From positions 17,283,971 to 17,347,970 of the forward strand of contig NC_003070.9 of the NCBI RefSeq assembly GCF_000001735.4: DNA of 64,000 nt. The letters run 5' to 3'. Origin of the DNA: Arabidopsis thaliana (lineage: Eukaryota > Streptophyta > Magnoliopsida > Brassicales > Brassicaceae). The translations under genes were made by a program, and so were the position numbers. Of this stretch, positions 13,801-25,072 are shown in pieces. The notes below the pieces were generated by a model, which did no database searches, was not told the DNA's origin, and was given only the letters and a program-made list of their open reading frames with translations. Within the stretch, counting starts at the first letter, position 1, and each line of letters starts with the position of its first letter.

Positions 13801-14210
13801 TGGTCACCAAAGCAAAGATGCAAATGTGCTTAAAGAAACTGAACAAAACAATAAACTCAACACACCACTCTAACATTCACAAAGACATAACCCGATGATA
13901 CTAACCGTAATTACACAATGAATGACACAAATCAAACGATGTGGTTGTTGAATACACATCAATCAAAGCAATCCAAAACACACATAGCAGAAAAGGAAAA
14001 CAATTTACCAACAAAGATGCATTATTGTTAAATATCAAATCCCATAAAGCCAAACCAAGCAACAAAATGAAGACACTTGCACTCATATTAAGGAAGAAGA
14101 AACATCTTCAAATATGCATAATACCAAATCCACAAGTCATCATCATCATTACAAGAACAGCAAAACCCTAAGAGACAAGAGATTATAATAAGGAAGTAAA
14201 ACCAAATTTC

Positions 14211-14753
14211 TCAAGCCTCACTCTTCTCCTCCTCTGAAGCAGGACCAGCATCATCTTTAGAAACCTCACTAGCATCAGTATTAGCATCCTCCACACTTCC
14301 ATTTCCAACACTAGCATTAGATCTAGCCTTAACAGATTCAAGCATCCTCTTACTAATCTCTTTAGAATAAAGCTCAAGAATCTTAATCCCATCATCATCA
14401 CTCGACACAGCATTCGAAGCAACACCATAAGCCTCTTCTTCGATAAGTTTCGCGACGGTGGTTGCATCGTCAGATTTAAGAGTACCGTATCTCTTAGAGA
14501 GGATTGATTCGGTGGATAAGGTCTCGATCAGGCGATTCAGAACGGCGTCGCGAGTTTTCTGAGTCGGTGGCCAGATTCGGAGAGAGATTCCTCCTGGTTT
14601 CTTCTCTGATTCGGCTTCTTTCGTCAGATCTGTGTCTTTTGAGGCTGCTTCTTGAGATGTTGGATCTGTCATTGCAGAAATAGTGGTGGAGCTTTCGGAT
14701 TCCGGTGGCGGCGATGAGATCGTGGTGTTGATTGTCTCGGCGGTTTCTGCCAT
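14211..14753 (-). CDS. WPP2: WPP domain protein 2
   Basis: Intronless 180-codon gene. An acidic Ser/Thr/Glu-rich N terminus (about residues 1-50) precedes the WPP domain, with ISLRIWPPTQKTRDAVLNRL at residues 55-74, continuing through a helical region to about residue 155, then a low-complexity acidic tail rich in Asp, Ala and Glu. Family knowledge: WPP proteins locate to the nuclear envelope and Golgi through the same domain that anchors plant RanGAP, bind WIT/WIP partners, and are linked to mitotic activity in roots. The ATG at 14753 is the only in-frame start before the domain and the length equals that known for WPP2 (AT1G47200, from memory). Its chromosome 5 paralogue WPP1 also lies beside an A3 cyclin. 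Confidence 0.96.
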   Translation of the reverse strand: MAETAETINTTISSPPPESESSTTISAMTDPTSQEAASKDTDLTKEAESEKKPGGISLRIWPPTQKTRDAVLNRLIETLSTESILSKRYGTLKSDDATTVAKLIEEEAYGVASNAVSSDDDGIKILELYSKEISKRMLESVKARSNASVGNGSVEDANTDASEVSKDDAGPASEEEKSEA

Positions 14754-14829
14754 TTTCGAAGTTTAGGGATTTTGGAGATTCTTTGGAAGGATCAGTTATG
14801 ACGACGGTTCACGAAATGACAAAGTCTTT

Positions 14830-16920
14830 AGAGTTTAGAGTTTAGACATTGATTGGTTTGGTTCGGTGTTATTATAAATAATTAAATAACCGAAAATTCA
14901 GGAAGTATTTGAAATTTAAACTTTGTGTGGTGGAGAAAACTATAGTCAATATAAATATTTCAGTTATAATCTTAAACTTACGTTCAAATCTTTTTATGAA
15001 TTAATTACGGTTTTATTTTAAATTAATTACATAAAATACAATTAATAATAAAAATTTCAGCTAATTTTATTGATATCAGATGAAGATAATATCAGTATAT
15101 AAAATACAATAAATGTTTTAAATATAAATGTTTTGTGGAAAATAGTATATATATAAAATCAAAATAAGTAGGGTAACTTGATTTTTTCTTACAAATTATT
15201 TTCAACTGAACTAATCTTTAGGTAATCCAAATATTATTTTACAAAATCTAAATAGGGTAATAATCATAAATGACGATAACCACTACATTCTCATTCGACT
15301 ATCTTTTCAAGCGACTTTGTATTATCTTTGGAGAGAGTGGAATGAGAGGAAGCTCACAACAAGAAATGTCGGACCCATATGCAGCTTCTAGCCATGATCG
15401 AGAAAACCATTCACTCTCGCATCATGTCATTGTGTTACTACGAGAAACCAAAACTTAAAGATTGCTTCAAACTTTGTATGTGACGAGACCCCTACATTAG
15501 TCACTGCCAAGATCTGTCCTCAAATCTTTGATCTGTTTTGTTATGTCTTGTTTTTGTATATTGTCACATTCTCATTGTAAATTATTAGTTACCAATCAAC
15601 AAATTTTACATCATAAAAAAGCAGTCAAGAGATTTTTTTATTTTAGAACTATTTGGCAATCAAGTTTGAAAAATATATTGGGTGGAGGATCAATTGAACA
15701 TGTGGATGATGAGTAAAATTAGTTTTGAGTCTAGTTAAAAGGTGATCAAGGTCTATTATGATATTTGGTGAGCTTAGAAGAAATTAGAAAACATAATCGT
15801 TTCTCAACCGAATGTATATTCGCAACGTTTCTTCACCTTGAATTTGCCTTGGGTTGGCTCTGCTCTAAGGAGGTGTCTTTGTTGTTTTTGATTGTTTGTT
15901 GTGTTTCTTCACTTTGATAGGATAAAGGTTTGTTCCGCATGATGTTCCAGTGAGCTTTCAGTGTTGGATAGAAGCGGTGATTTGGTCTAGAATGTCTATA
16001 TTATATTGTGGGAACTGATTTTTCTAGTTTTATGCTTGAGAATGGTGGCCTTTGGTGGCCAAAGGCGGCTTTTCTGGATGTTCGTAGATGCTCTTTTGCT
16101 GTCAGGTAAGTCTATTCTAGCGGTTTTGTTTTTGTGTTAGTTCTCAAAAAAACTATTAGCGTCTTTTTGTTTTAAGGTTTTGAAGATAGACCTCATAAAG
16201 AAATTGCTCGTGGTAACAATAATGAAGATTCAATTTTTGTTGGAGATGGGACAATTATACAAATGTCTGAGCCTCACGGTTCAACATTGATGTTCTTCAT
16301 CGAACCTATGCTAGCTGCTTTCCACTTAGCTTTCATTATAGTTTTCGTAAGTTTATTTAGTTATAGATTTTGGTCTTTATATCTTCTTTGTTTTTTTCTG
16401 TAATCGTTTTCACAATTTAGACCATACTAAACAACATAAAATTCTCAAAATTATAAAATAATCACTATAAAAAAAAATAAAAAAGGATCAAAATTTTATT
16501 TAAAAAAACCCTAAAAAACTAGTTAGTTTTAAAAAGTCATGATCTTGTTTAAAGAAAATTGTACATTTAACAATTCTAAATATTTTATTAAAAAATATAA
16601 GATTAGTAAAGTACAAAATATCACAATCTTTTTTTTTTTTTTTTTTTTTGTCAAAGACAAAATATTACAATCTAAATTATAAATTTAACAGATGTCTTCG
16701 AAGGGACAAAAATGTCAAATGTCAAATTTGTTTCTGAATCGAACCACCACGGCCAAAACCCCAATCTTTACCGGTCAAAAACATTTTCAGGCAAAATCTG
16801 AAAACAAAAAAACATAAATCACCCGCCCAAACAAATTTCAGAGAATTTTCGCACCTCCAAAATTTTTTAGTTGACTCCCAAAAAACTCAAACTCCAAAAA
16901 AATCACAGAGAGCGCCACAA
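14830..16920. other. Intergenic between WPP2 and CYCA3;2 with an exon-like remnant
   Basis: Mostly AT-rich with no recognised gene. At 16177-16360 one frame stays open for about 60 codons (starting FEDRPHKEIARGNN...), flanked left by an AAG acceptor-like site and right by TTTTCGTAAGT. Just upstream, 16040-16106 is also exon-like and ends in CAG|GTAAG. No protein family is recognised. Confidence 0.3.
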
Positions 16921-16924
16921 TCAG

Positions 16925-16944
16925 AAAAAATGGCGCTTTTGCTC
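16925..16944 (+). promoter_or_regulatory. Conserved E2F-like block and uORF start, CYCA3;2
   Basis: AAAAAATGGCGCTTTTGCTC is nearly identical to a block at 22691-22709 upstream of CYCA3;4. It contains ATGGCGC, one base off the plant E2F core WTTSSCGC, and an ATG opening a 70-codon uORF (16930-17142) that overlaps the cyclin start out of frame. A GCGCCA word lies just upstream at 16912-16917. Confidence 0.5.
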
Positions 16945-17065
16945 TTCCCTTTTTCTTCCCCTTCTCACCTTCTCTTCTTCCACTCATCCGATCTCTCAAT
17001 CCTCTCAAATCTCAAACTCTCTCTTCCCATCACTCTCTCGCTCTCTCTTCAATCTCATCTCAATC

Positions 17066-18614
17066 ATGACAGAGCAAGAGATCTGCGTGAGGGTTACAAG
17101 AGCGGCGGCGAAACGAAAAGCTTCGACGGCGATGGGTATTGACGGAGATCGGGTCAACAAGAAGAGAGTTGTTCTCGGTGAGCTTCTAAACGTCTCCAAT
17201 GTCAATCTCTTGGCTAATCTCAATCAGAAGAAAGAAACCCAGAAGCCAAAAAGGAATCTTAAACCTCCTCCGGCGAAACAGATTAAGTCAGCTCCGGTGG
17301 CTATTATTGACCTAGAATCAAAATCTGACATTGATTCTCGATCTGATGATCCTCAAATGTGTGGACCTTATGTTGCTGATATCTATGAGTATCTTCGTCA
17401 ACTTGAGGTAATAATGATCTTGTGTTTTGGATTTAGAATCATTTACTTAGTTCTTGAATTGGATCTGAATTGGATTTGGTGAATTCAGGTGAAGCCAAAG
17501 CAGAGACCTTTACCAGATTACATAGAGAAAGTTCAGAAAGATGTAACACCAAGTATGAGAGGTGTTTTGGTTGATTGGTTAGTGGAAGTTGCTGAAGAGT
17601 ATAAACTTGGATCTGAAACACTTTATCTCACTGTCTCACATATTGATAGATTCTTGTCTTTAAAGACTGTTAACAAGCAAAAGCTACAGCTTGTTGGAGT
17701 TTCTGCTATGCTTATTGCTTCGTAAGTGTTTTATGATTCTTCCTCTCTTGTGTTTGTTGTCATTGTTTATGTATGGAAGCTAATGGAAGTATTGAAATGT
17801 TGTAGGAAGTATGAAGAGATAAGTCCTCCTAAAGTGGATGATTTTTGTTACATTACGGATAATACGTTTTCGAAACAAGATGTTGTGAAGATGGAAGCTG
17901 ATATACTTCTTGCTCTTCAGTTTGAGTTGGGAAGACCAACGATTAATACTTTTATGAGGTTAGATTTGTGTGTATTGGTGATGATTACTTATTGGTTTGT
18001 CTTAGTTTCATTGTTCTGATTTTGTGTGTTGGTGTTTGTGTAGACGGTTTACTAGAGTTGCACAAGACGATTTCAAAGTTCCACATTTGCAGCTAGAGCC
18101 TCTTTGTTGCTATTTGTCAGAATTGAGTATATTAGATTATAAGACTGTGAAGTTTGTGCCGTCTCTGTTGGCTGCTTCTGCTGTTTTTCTCGCTCGGTTC
18201 ATCATCCGTCCGAAACAACATCCTTGGGTAAGCATATTTGTCTCAGTCTCTTTCAGGTTTTAGTCTGCTGTGGTCATTGTTTAGAATGAGACACTAATGA
18301 TTTATGGTTGTGAATATGTAAACAGAACCAAATGTTAGAAGAGTACACAAAGTACAAAGCGGCTGATCTACAAGTGTGTGTTGGAATCATACATGACTTG
18401 TATTTGAGCAGAAGAGGAGGTGCTTTACAAGCTGTTAGAGAGAAATATAAGCACCATAAGGTACTTAAACATTACACATTGATAAAATCATTTGAATAAG
18501 CAGAGCTTTCTTGATACTTAATGTTGCTTCTTCTCGGTACAGTTCCAATGCGTTGCGACCATGCCTGTTTCACCAGAGCTGCCGGTTACCTTTTGGGAGG
18601 ATGTTACCATTTGA
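17066..18614 (+). CDS. CYCA3-2: A3-type cyclin CYCA3;2
   Basis: Six exons (17066-17407, 17489-17721, 17806-17958, 18044-18227, 18326-18460, 18543-18614) give 372 aa, the known length. The N terminus carries a destruction box RVVLGELLN (residues 34-42) after a basic RAAAKRKAS stretch. The cyclin N box begins at about residue 130 with [18 protein letters not shown], the A-type signature, and is followed by [12 protein letters not shown]; the C box runs from about residue 240 ([14 protein letters not shown]). A3 cyclins bind CDKA;1 and act around G1/S and S phase; APC/C recognises the destruction box. The ATG at 17066 is chosen for homology to CYCA3;4; the frame is open further upstream to 16871. 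First of three tandem copies. Confidence 0.96.
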
Positions 18615-19636
18615 TCTGAGGTTATGCTATCTTAAGCAAATGTTACGGAGCTGGATTACCGAATCTTGTTTCAAATAGTATAATGGACACAGATCTTCAA
18701 GTGAAGCTAGAAGAGTAAGAAATATAGAAGTGAAGGCAGGAGCAAATAAGTCTGCGTTATGTGAAGATGTGTGATGTATTATTGAAATCTCTTCTTTTTT
18801 ATTTACAAAATTTTAGTGTGAAATTCGGAATAATATAATTTTATACAATTATGCAATATGATATAAGTATTTATGTGACATGATCTTATTTTGTTTAAGC
18901 ATTGAGCCTACTACTGTATGTTTATACTTAATGAAAATTCCTAGAGGGCTAAAACTCTAGAAGACATTGTTGTTAATTTAAAGAAACTAATGAAAATCTC
19001 AAGAAACAAAAGAAAAGAAAAGATTGTCTATGAGATTGATAATCAAGTTTACTAAAGAGAGATTAAACTTGAGAAACAAGAAACAAGGGAGCTTTAGCGA
19101 TGACTTGAAAAGTTTCGGTGTGAAGATCCAAAGACAAAACCATGGTTTCAACTTTCACCCTCGTGTGAACCAGTGAAGTGAGCCATCAACATACACAGGA
19201 TCTTGGGTGTGAGAAACCAGATAAGGGGATGCAGGACAACGTACCTCCAAGTGTTGGTTGCAAAATCAAAAACTTCACAAGTTGTAGCGTTCTCGTTTAG
19301 GCCTAACTCAGCGGAATAAGCAAATCAAATCGAAATTATAATTAGGGTTCTACTTTACAATTTTCTCCAAAGTAAAATTACAAGTTTTAGATTAAAAAAA
19401 GATAATTATATGTAATTACTTTTTGAGATTTTTAATCAAGTAAAAAAAGGTAATTTCTCTAAATTAACACGTTTTGGAACGATTTTTTTTTTAATTTCCT
19501 TTTTTTAATTACTTGGGATTTCGTGTTCAACAAGTTATTGTTTTGGGCTTTGGTTTAATTTTCCTTTTTTTTTTAGTCTGTCTCATCTCTCATCTGAATT
19601 CTGAAACCTGGTTGTTTTAGGATAGAGTCTTCTACT

Positions 19637-19645
19637 CTATATATA
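19637..19645 (+). promoter_or_regulatory. TATA box of CYCA3;3
   Basis: CTATATATA lies about 65 bases before the ATG at 19706. The E2F-like block found before the other two cyclins is absent here. Confidence 0.5.
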
Positions 19646-19705
19646 GGACTTAGTGTAAGATTTATTGTTGTTCTTTCGAAGATGTGTTCTTGTTTTTCGA
19701 TAAAT

Positions 19706-21227
19706 ATGGTGTCTAAGAAAGATAAACAGATTCATTCCGACCATAACCCTCAAGATGCTTCCCCGGTAGAGTGGGCGGAAATTCGACATAAGCTACTTGC
19801 GTTTCAAGAGAACATTCAATCAGGCTCTGACATTGACGCTAGGTCTGATGATCCACAGATGTGTGGACTTTATGTCTCAGATATCTACGAGTATCTCCGT
19901 GAATTAGAGGTACGTAATAAGATCTCCTACTTGCTCTGTTTTTGGACTTAGAACATTGACAAGTTTCAATAGGTCAATTTAGTATACTTTATCTGAAGAG
20001 TTTCTATGATTGTTCTCTGTTTGGACTTAGAATTTGTGGATATGTTCTGAAGATTTGTGTTTTTGGTTTGGTGAATATTCAGGTGAAGCCAAAGCTAAGA
20101 CCTTTACATGATTACATTGAAAAGATTCAAGAAGATATAACACCAAGCAAGAGAGGTGTTTTGGTAGATTGGTTAGTGGAAGTTGCTGAAGAGTTCGAAC
20201 TCGTGTCTGAAACACTCTATCTCACTGTCTCTTACATTGATAGATTCTTGTCATTAAAGATGGTTAACGAGCACTGGCTTCAGCTTGTGGGAGTTTCTGC
20301 AATGTTTATCGCTTCGTAAGTGTTTTTGATCCTCTTGTATTACTCTCTTTGCTATTCATTGTCATGTTGAAACTTACATATGGAGTGGCTTCTCTTTTTT
20401 GGCATTTGATATAAATAGGAAGTATGAAGAGAAACGTCGCCCTAAAGTGGAGGATTTTTGTTACATTACGGCTAATACTTATACGAAACAAGATGTGTTG
20501 AAGATGGAAGAGGATATACTTCTCGCGCTTGAGTTTGAACTAGGAAGGCCTACGACAAATACTTTTCTAAGGTTAGAATTGTGATGAATAATACTGACTT
20601 TTGGTTGTATCTTATGGTTCTTTGTTCTCATCTTTTGTTGTGTTTGTGCAGACGGTTCATAAGGGTTGCACAAGAAGATTTCAAAGTGCCAAACTTGCAG
20701 CTAGAGCCTCTTTGTTGCTATCTGTCAGAACTAAGTATGTTAGATTATAGTTGTGTGAAGTTTGTTCCATCTTTGTTGGCTGCTTCTGCTGTCTTTCTCG
20801 CTCGATTCATCATCCTTCCTAACCAACATCCTTGGGTAAGAACTTTTGTCTCAATCTCTCTTTTTCAGGTTTATATGTTGAGTTAATCTTTTGAATGAGA
20901 CACTAATAATCTATGGCTTGTAATGTAAAACAGAGTCAAATGTTGGAAGAATGCACAAAGTACAAAGCGGCTGATCTACAAGTGTGTGTGGAGATCATGC
21001 TTGACTTGTACCTGAGCAGAAGTGAAGGTGCTTCAAAAGCTGTTAGAGAGAAATACAAGCAACATAAGGTAATTGACATATTACAAATTATGAAATCATT
21101 TGATTTAATTAGTAGTATCATTTATACTTAAATGTTGCTTTTTATGGTACAGTTCCAATACGTTGCGGCAATTCCTGTCTACCAAGAGCTTCCGGTTACC
21201 TTTTGGGAGGATGTTGTTACCATTTGA
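19706..21227 (+). CDS. CYCA3-3: A3-type cyclin CYCA3;3, lacking the N-terminal destruction box
   Basis: Exons 19706-19909, 20083-20315, 20419-20571, 20652-20835, 20934-21068 and 21153-21227 give 327 aa, the known length. An in-frame ATG at 19682 would add eight residues. From [14 protein letters not shown] onward it matches CYCA3;2 closely (cyclin boxes complete, [18 protein letters not shown]), and all five intron positions are conserved. The first exon is different: no RAAAKRK basic run and no RVVLGEL destruction box, only a minimal RHKL. Copy-specific residues include one extra Val near the C terminus (DVVTI against DVTI). Altered stability or timing is inferred. Confidence 0.95.
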
Positions 21228-21777
21228 TCAGAACCAATCTTTCATTTCCCAATTGTTACTGAGCTCGATTACTAAGGGACACTGATCAACAGTTGAAGCT
21301 AGAGGAGTCATATGTTATATGTATCGAAGTGAAGCAGGAGCAAATAATTTGTGTTGTGAAGATGTATTGTGTTATTACTTGATTAACATTGTGGTGACAA
21401 ATTAATGTGTTACTCTGGAAATTTATACGATTATGCAATATGATAAGAAGTATTTTATGTGACATGATTTTATTTGTTTAATCATTGAGCCTCCTATGAC
21501 AAAATTTATAAGTTCCTAGAAGGCCAAAACTTTAGTAGTCAATAATTTACTTCAAATGGTATCGAAACCAGATGAATGGGAAGACATGACAAGATAAGCC
21601 TTTAGACTTGCTATGATCCTTGACAAAAACAAAACAAAACAGAAATTGTTCATTTAAGTCAATAAAAAGGCAATTTCTACAAGTGAACCCTTATTGGAAA
21701 GATTATTTGGTAGAATTGGTCTGGTCATTTCCAACATACGTTTATTAGATAATAACAGATAGGCGGATCATATAAGA

Positions 21778-22106
21778 TAGAGTTGTCAAATCGGGGTGTC
21801 CATGTCCATTAGCCCAATCCAATAATGTCTATTTTGATATTGGACGAACATAGTCCGTATCCATTAACACCTTTGTCCAATCCAATAATGTCCATTTTAA
21901 TATTCGATTTTTCCTCAAATCGATTTAACCTAACATTATAAGACTATTGGGCCGCCCATGTCCATCATATCTACTCTGCTAAAGTTCATATCCGTTAACG
22001 ACTATAACCATTAAAGCCCGTTTTATAATGGCTTTATCCATGACTCGGTCCATTAAGTATTGGACGCAGGCAGCCCACGGGCCGCACACCCATTTTGACA
22101 ACTCTA
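21778..22106. mobile_element. hAT-superfamily MITE with perfect 8-bp target duplication
   Basis: The ends are TAGAGTTGTCAAA (21778-21790) and its exact reverse complement (22094-22106). ATATAAGA flanks both sides (21770-21777 and 22107-22114), a perfect 8-bp duplication diagnostic of hAT insertion. The 329-bp interior is non-coding and has repeated TCCATTAA / CCAATAATGTC words. It sits between CYCA3;3 and CYCA3;4; intact TSDs suggest a fairly recent insertion. Confidence 0.88.
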
Positions 22107-22690
22107 ATATAAGATAAGTGTCCGTTGGTGTCAATTATTTTTGTTAAATTAATAGCTGAATTTGTCGAAAAAATTATATAGGAAATGGTGTTAAATGAAT
22201 TCCTAGTTCAATGATTTTTTTTTATTATTGTTTAGACAAAATATTTTCATATGGTTTAGTGGATTTATTTTTCTGTATCCAAAAAAAAATCAAAAATGTA
22301 AAACTAAACCCAAAAAAAGTATAAAAAAAAAACAAATGCAAAACCGATTTTTTTTTAAATTTTTTAAAAGCATCTCACTTAATTCCGAATCTTAACCAAA
22401 ACCGAAAAAAAAACAAATCAACTACTAATAATTTCCTTAATTAAAAGCATTCATTGATTGTTATTTTCATCTTTAATTAAGTGAATAAAACAATAATGAT
22501 TGTCTAAATATAGGAGTGAAACTTTTTGAAGGGTAAAAAGGAGAAAACAGCCGCCAAATAAATGTGGAAATGAAATCTGCAAAAAAGCCCCAAATTTTGG
22601 ATACTCAAAAGTCAAATCCCTAAAAATTTCGAAATCGGAAAATTTACACAGAGAAGCGCCATGACCTAAAAATCTCAAAACTTCCCCAAC

Positions 22691-22772
22691 AAAAATGGCG
22701 CTTTTACTCAACCCATTTCCTTTTACCTACCTTGTACATTACCCCTTTTCTCAAATCTCACTTTCCCACTGA
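22691..22772 (+). promoter_or_regulatory. Conserved E2F-like block and 25-codon uORF, CYCA3;4
   Basis: AAAAATGGCGCTTTTACTC matches the block before CYCA3;2, with a GCGCCA word upstream at 22656-22661. The ATG at 22695 opens a 25-codon uORF ending at 22772, nine bases before the cyclin ATG. The two uORF peptides share MALLLxPF. Confidence 0.5.
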
Positions 22773-22781
22773 AATAACCCC

Positions 22782-24617
22782 ATGGCGGAGAATCAGAACT
22801 GTGCGAGGATGACGAGAGCGGCGGCGAAACGAAAAGCGTCGTCCATGGCGTTAGACGAAAACCCAGTTAGTAAGAAGAGAGTTGTTCTCGGAGAGCTTCC
22901 GAATATGTCCAATGTCGTTGCTGTACCCAATCAAGAAAGAGAGACCCTTAAGGCTAAAACAAGTGTTAATACCTCGAAGAGGCAGATGAAGAAGGCTTTG
23001 ATGATTCCTGAAGCTAGCGTACTAATCGAATCGAGATCTGTTGATCCTCAGATGTGTGAGCCTTTTGCTAGTGATATTTGTGCTTATCTCCGTGAAATGG
23101 AGGTAAAAAAAAAATCATCTTTAGTAGATTTCTTGATTCCATCATTTTTGATCTTAGTGATCTTATGGTATCAGTTTATGTTATTTTGGAATTGGTACAG
23201 TGTTGGACTTGATATTGATTAATGGGTTTGGTTAAAGTTGTGGATTTGATAAGTTTCTGAGATTTTGTCCAATCACAGCTTGCTCTTATGGTTATATGAT
23301 ATGTTTGGAGAAATTAGAGATGATTGATACTTTGGGACTAATGGTTATTGTTTTTGGATTGGTAAAATTTTCAGGGGAAGCCGAAACATAGACCACTACC
23401 TGATTATATTGAAAAGGTTCAGAGTGATTTAACTCCACACATGAGAGCGGTTTTGGTGGATTGGTTAGTGGAGGTTGCTGAGGAGTACAAGCTTGTTTCG
23501 GATACGCTTTATCTCACTATCTCCTATGTTGATAGATTCTTGTCTGTGAAGCCTATTAACAGGCAGAAGCTTCAGCTTGTGGGAGTTTCTGCAATGCTTA
23601 TTGCGTCGTAAGCATCTTAATCCTCTTTGTTTATTGTTGTGTTGGTGTGAAGAGTCTTAGATGGTTGGCTTATGGAATCTTTATTTTTGCTTTTAAAAAA
23701 GTAGGAAATATGAAGAGATAGGTCCTCCTAAAGTTGAAGATTTTTGTTACATTACGGATAATACATTTACTAAACAAGAAGTGGTGTCGATGGAGGCGGA
23801 TATACTTCTTGCTCTGCAGTTTGAATTAGGAAGCCCAACCATCAAAACATTCCTAAGGTTCGACTCTGAAACAGTCTGGTGTTTAAACTTATGATTTCAT
23901 GGTTTTACTTGCCCTTGTTTTGATTGTTATTCTCTTTTTTATGTCGTGTTTGTGCAGACGGTTTACACGGGTTGCACAAGAAGATTTCAAAGTAAGCTCA
24001 AAATCGATGTACCTGTAAACTGTGGCATTTGCATCTCATAATTTCTATTGTTAAATCTTCTTTTTTTTCATGCCTTTGCAGGACTCACAATTGCAGATAG
24101 AGTTCCTTTGTTGCTATCTATCAGAATTGAGTATGTTAGATTACACCTGTGTGAAGTATTTGCCATCTCTTTTGTCTGCTTCAGCTGTATTTCTTGCCCG
24201 GTTCATCATCCGTCCAAAACAACATCCTTGGGTAAGCAAATTAAGAACCATGACAGGTTCTTATACAGAAAAAGTTCTTTATATTCTAAATCCTCTTCTG
24301 GTGATGCAAACAGAATCAAATGCTAGAAGAATACACAAAGTACAAAGCAGCTGATCTACAAGTGTGCGTGGGTATCATACATGACTTGTATCTAAGCAGA
24401 AGAGGAAACACTCTAGAAGCTGTTAGAAATAAGTACAAGCAACACAAGGTAAATTCAACAATTCAATGATGTAACTTTAAACTTGTGATATATTGCAACA
24501 AGAACATTCTAATATCTGATTCTCTTGGTACAGTACAAGTGCGTTGCGACCATGCCTGTTTCACCGGAGCTACCTCTTGCTTTCTTTGAAGATATTACCA
24601 TTAGAGGAATGGCGTAA
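22782..24617 (+). CDS. CYCA3-4: A3-type cyclin CYCA3;4
   Basis: Seven exons (22782-23102, 23375-23607, 23705-23857, 23958-23991, 24082-24231, 24314-24448, 24534-24617) give 369 aa. The N terminus matches CYCA3;2, with RAAAKRKAS and destruction box RVVLGELPN (residues 33-41). The cyclin N box starts [18 protein letters not shown] and the C box is intact. It has one intron more than its two neighbours: 23992-24081 splits the region after EEDFK / QEDFK. The C terminus diverges (DITIRGMA against DVTI). Expected partner and role are as for other A3 cyclins (CDKA, S phase and formative division). The next gene, NRAMP2, is convergent and ends about 450 bases away. Confidence 0.95.
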
Positions 24618-25072
24618 AAGAAGCTTGAAGCTTATGTATTGGAAGTGTTAGTTACCTGAATTTTGGGTTGTATATATCTGTTAGAATGGCAGATTAGTAT
24701 TGAGTATTATCTCTTTTAGCGTATGTTCAATGATTTTTGCTAACACTAGTTAAGAAACTTTTTTTTTTTTGCTTGACCATTTTTTCAATGGTTTATTAGA
24801 TTTTTATTGATTTGTTTTCTGCTTTTTTCTATGATGTAAAAGCCTCTTTAAATCATATTGGAATGTGCACATCCTCTTAACAAAAACAAAAAAGTACAAC
24901 AAAGACTTTGCCACTACATATTTGTGATGTTAACATTCACAAAAAGCTAAGCTAACTCTTATCACCACTTTGGCGTTTCAATATGTATAAGACTATAGTG
25001 GATGAAGTTTGTTTACTGTATCTTCTTGACATGTAACAAATGGTCTTGAGGGCAGTTATTTTTGTGCAGCTA

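Noticed and set aside
14183-14467. 94-aa minus-strand frame rich in Leu/Met/Arg
   Set aside because: Out-of-frame shadow of WPP2.
16925-16944. Canonical E2F site
   Set aside because: ATGGCGC differs by one base from WTTSSCGC on both strands; reported only as E2F-like.
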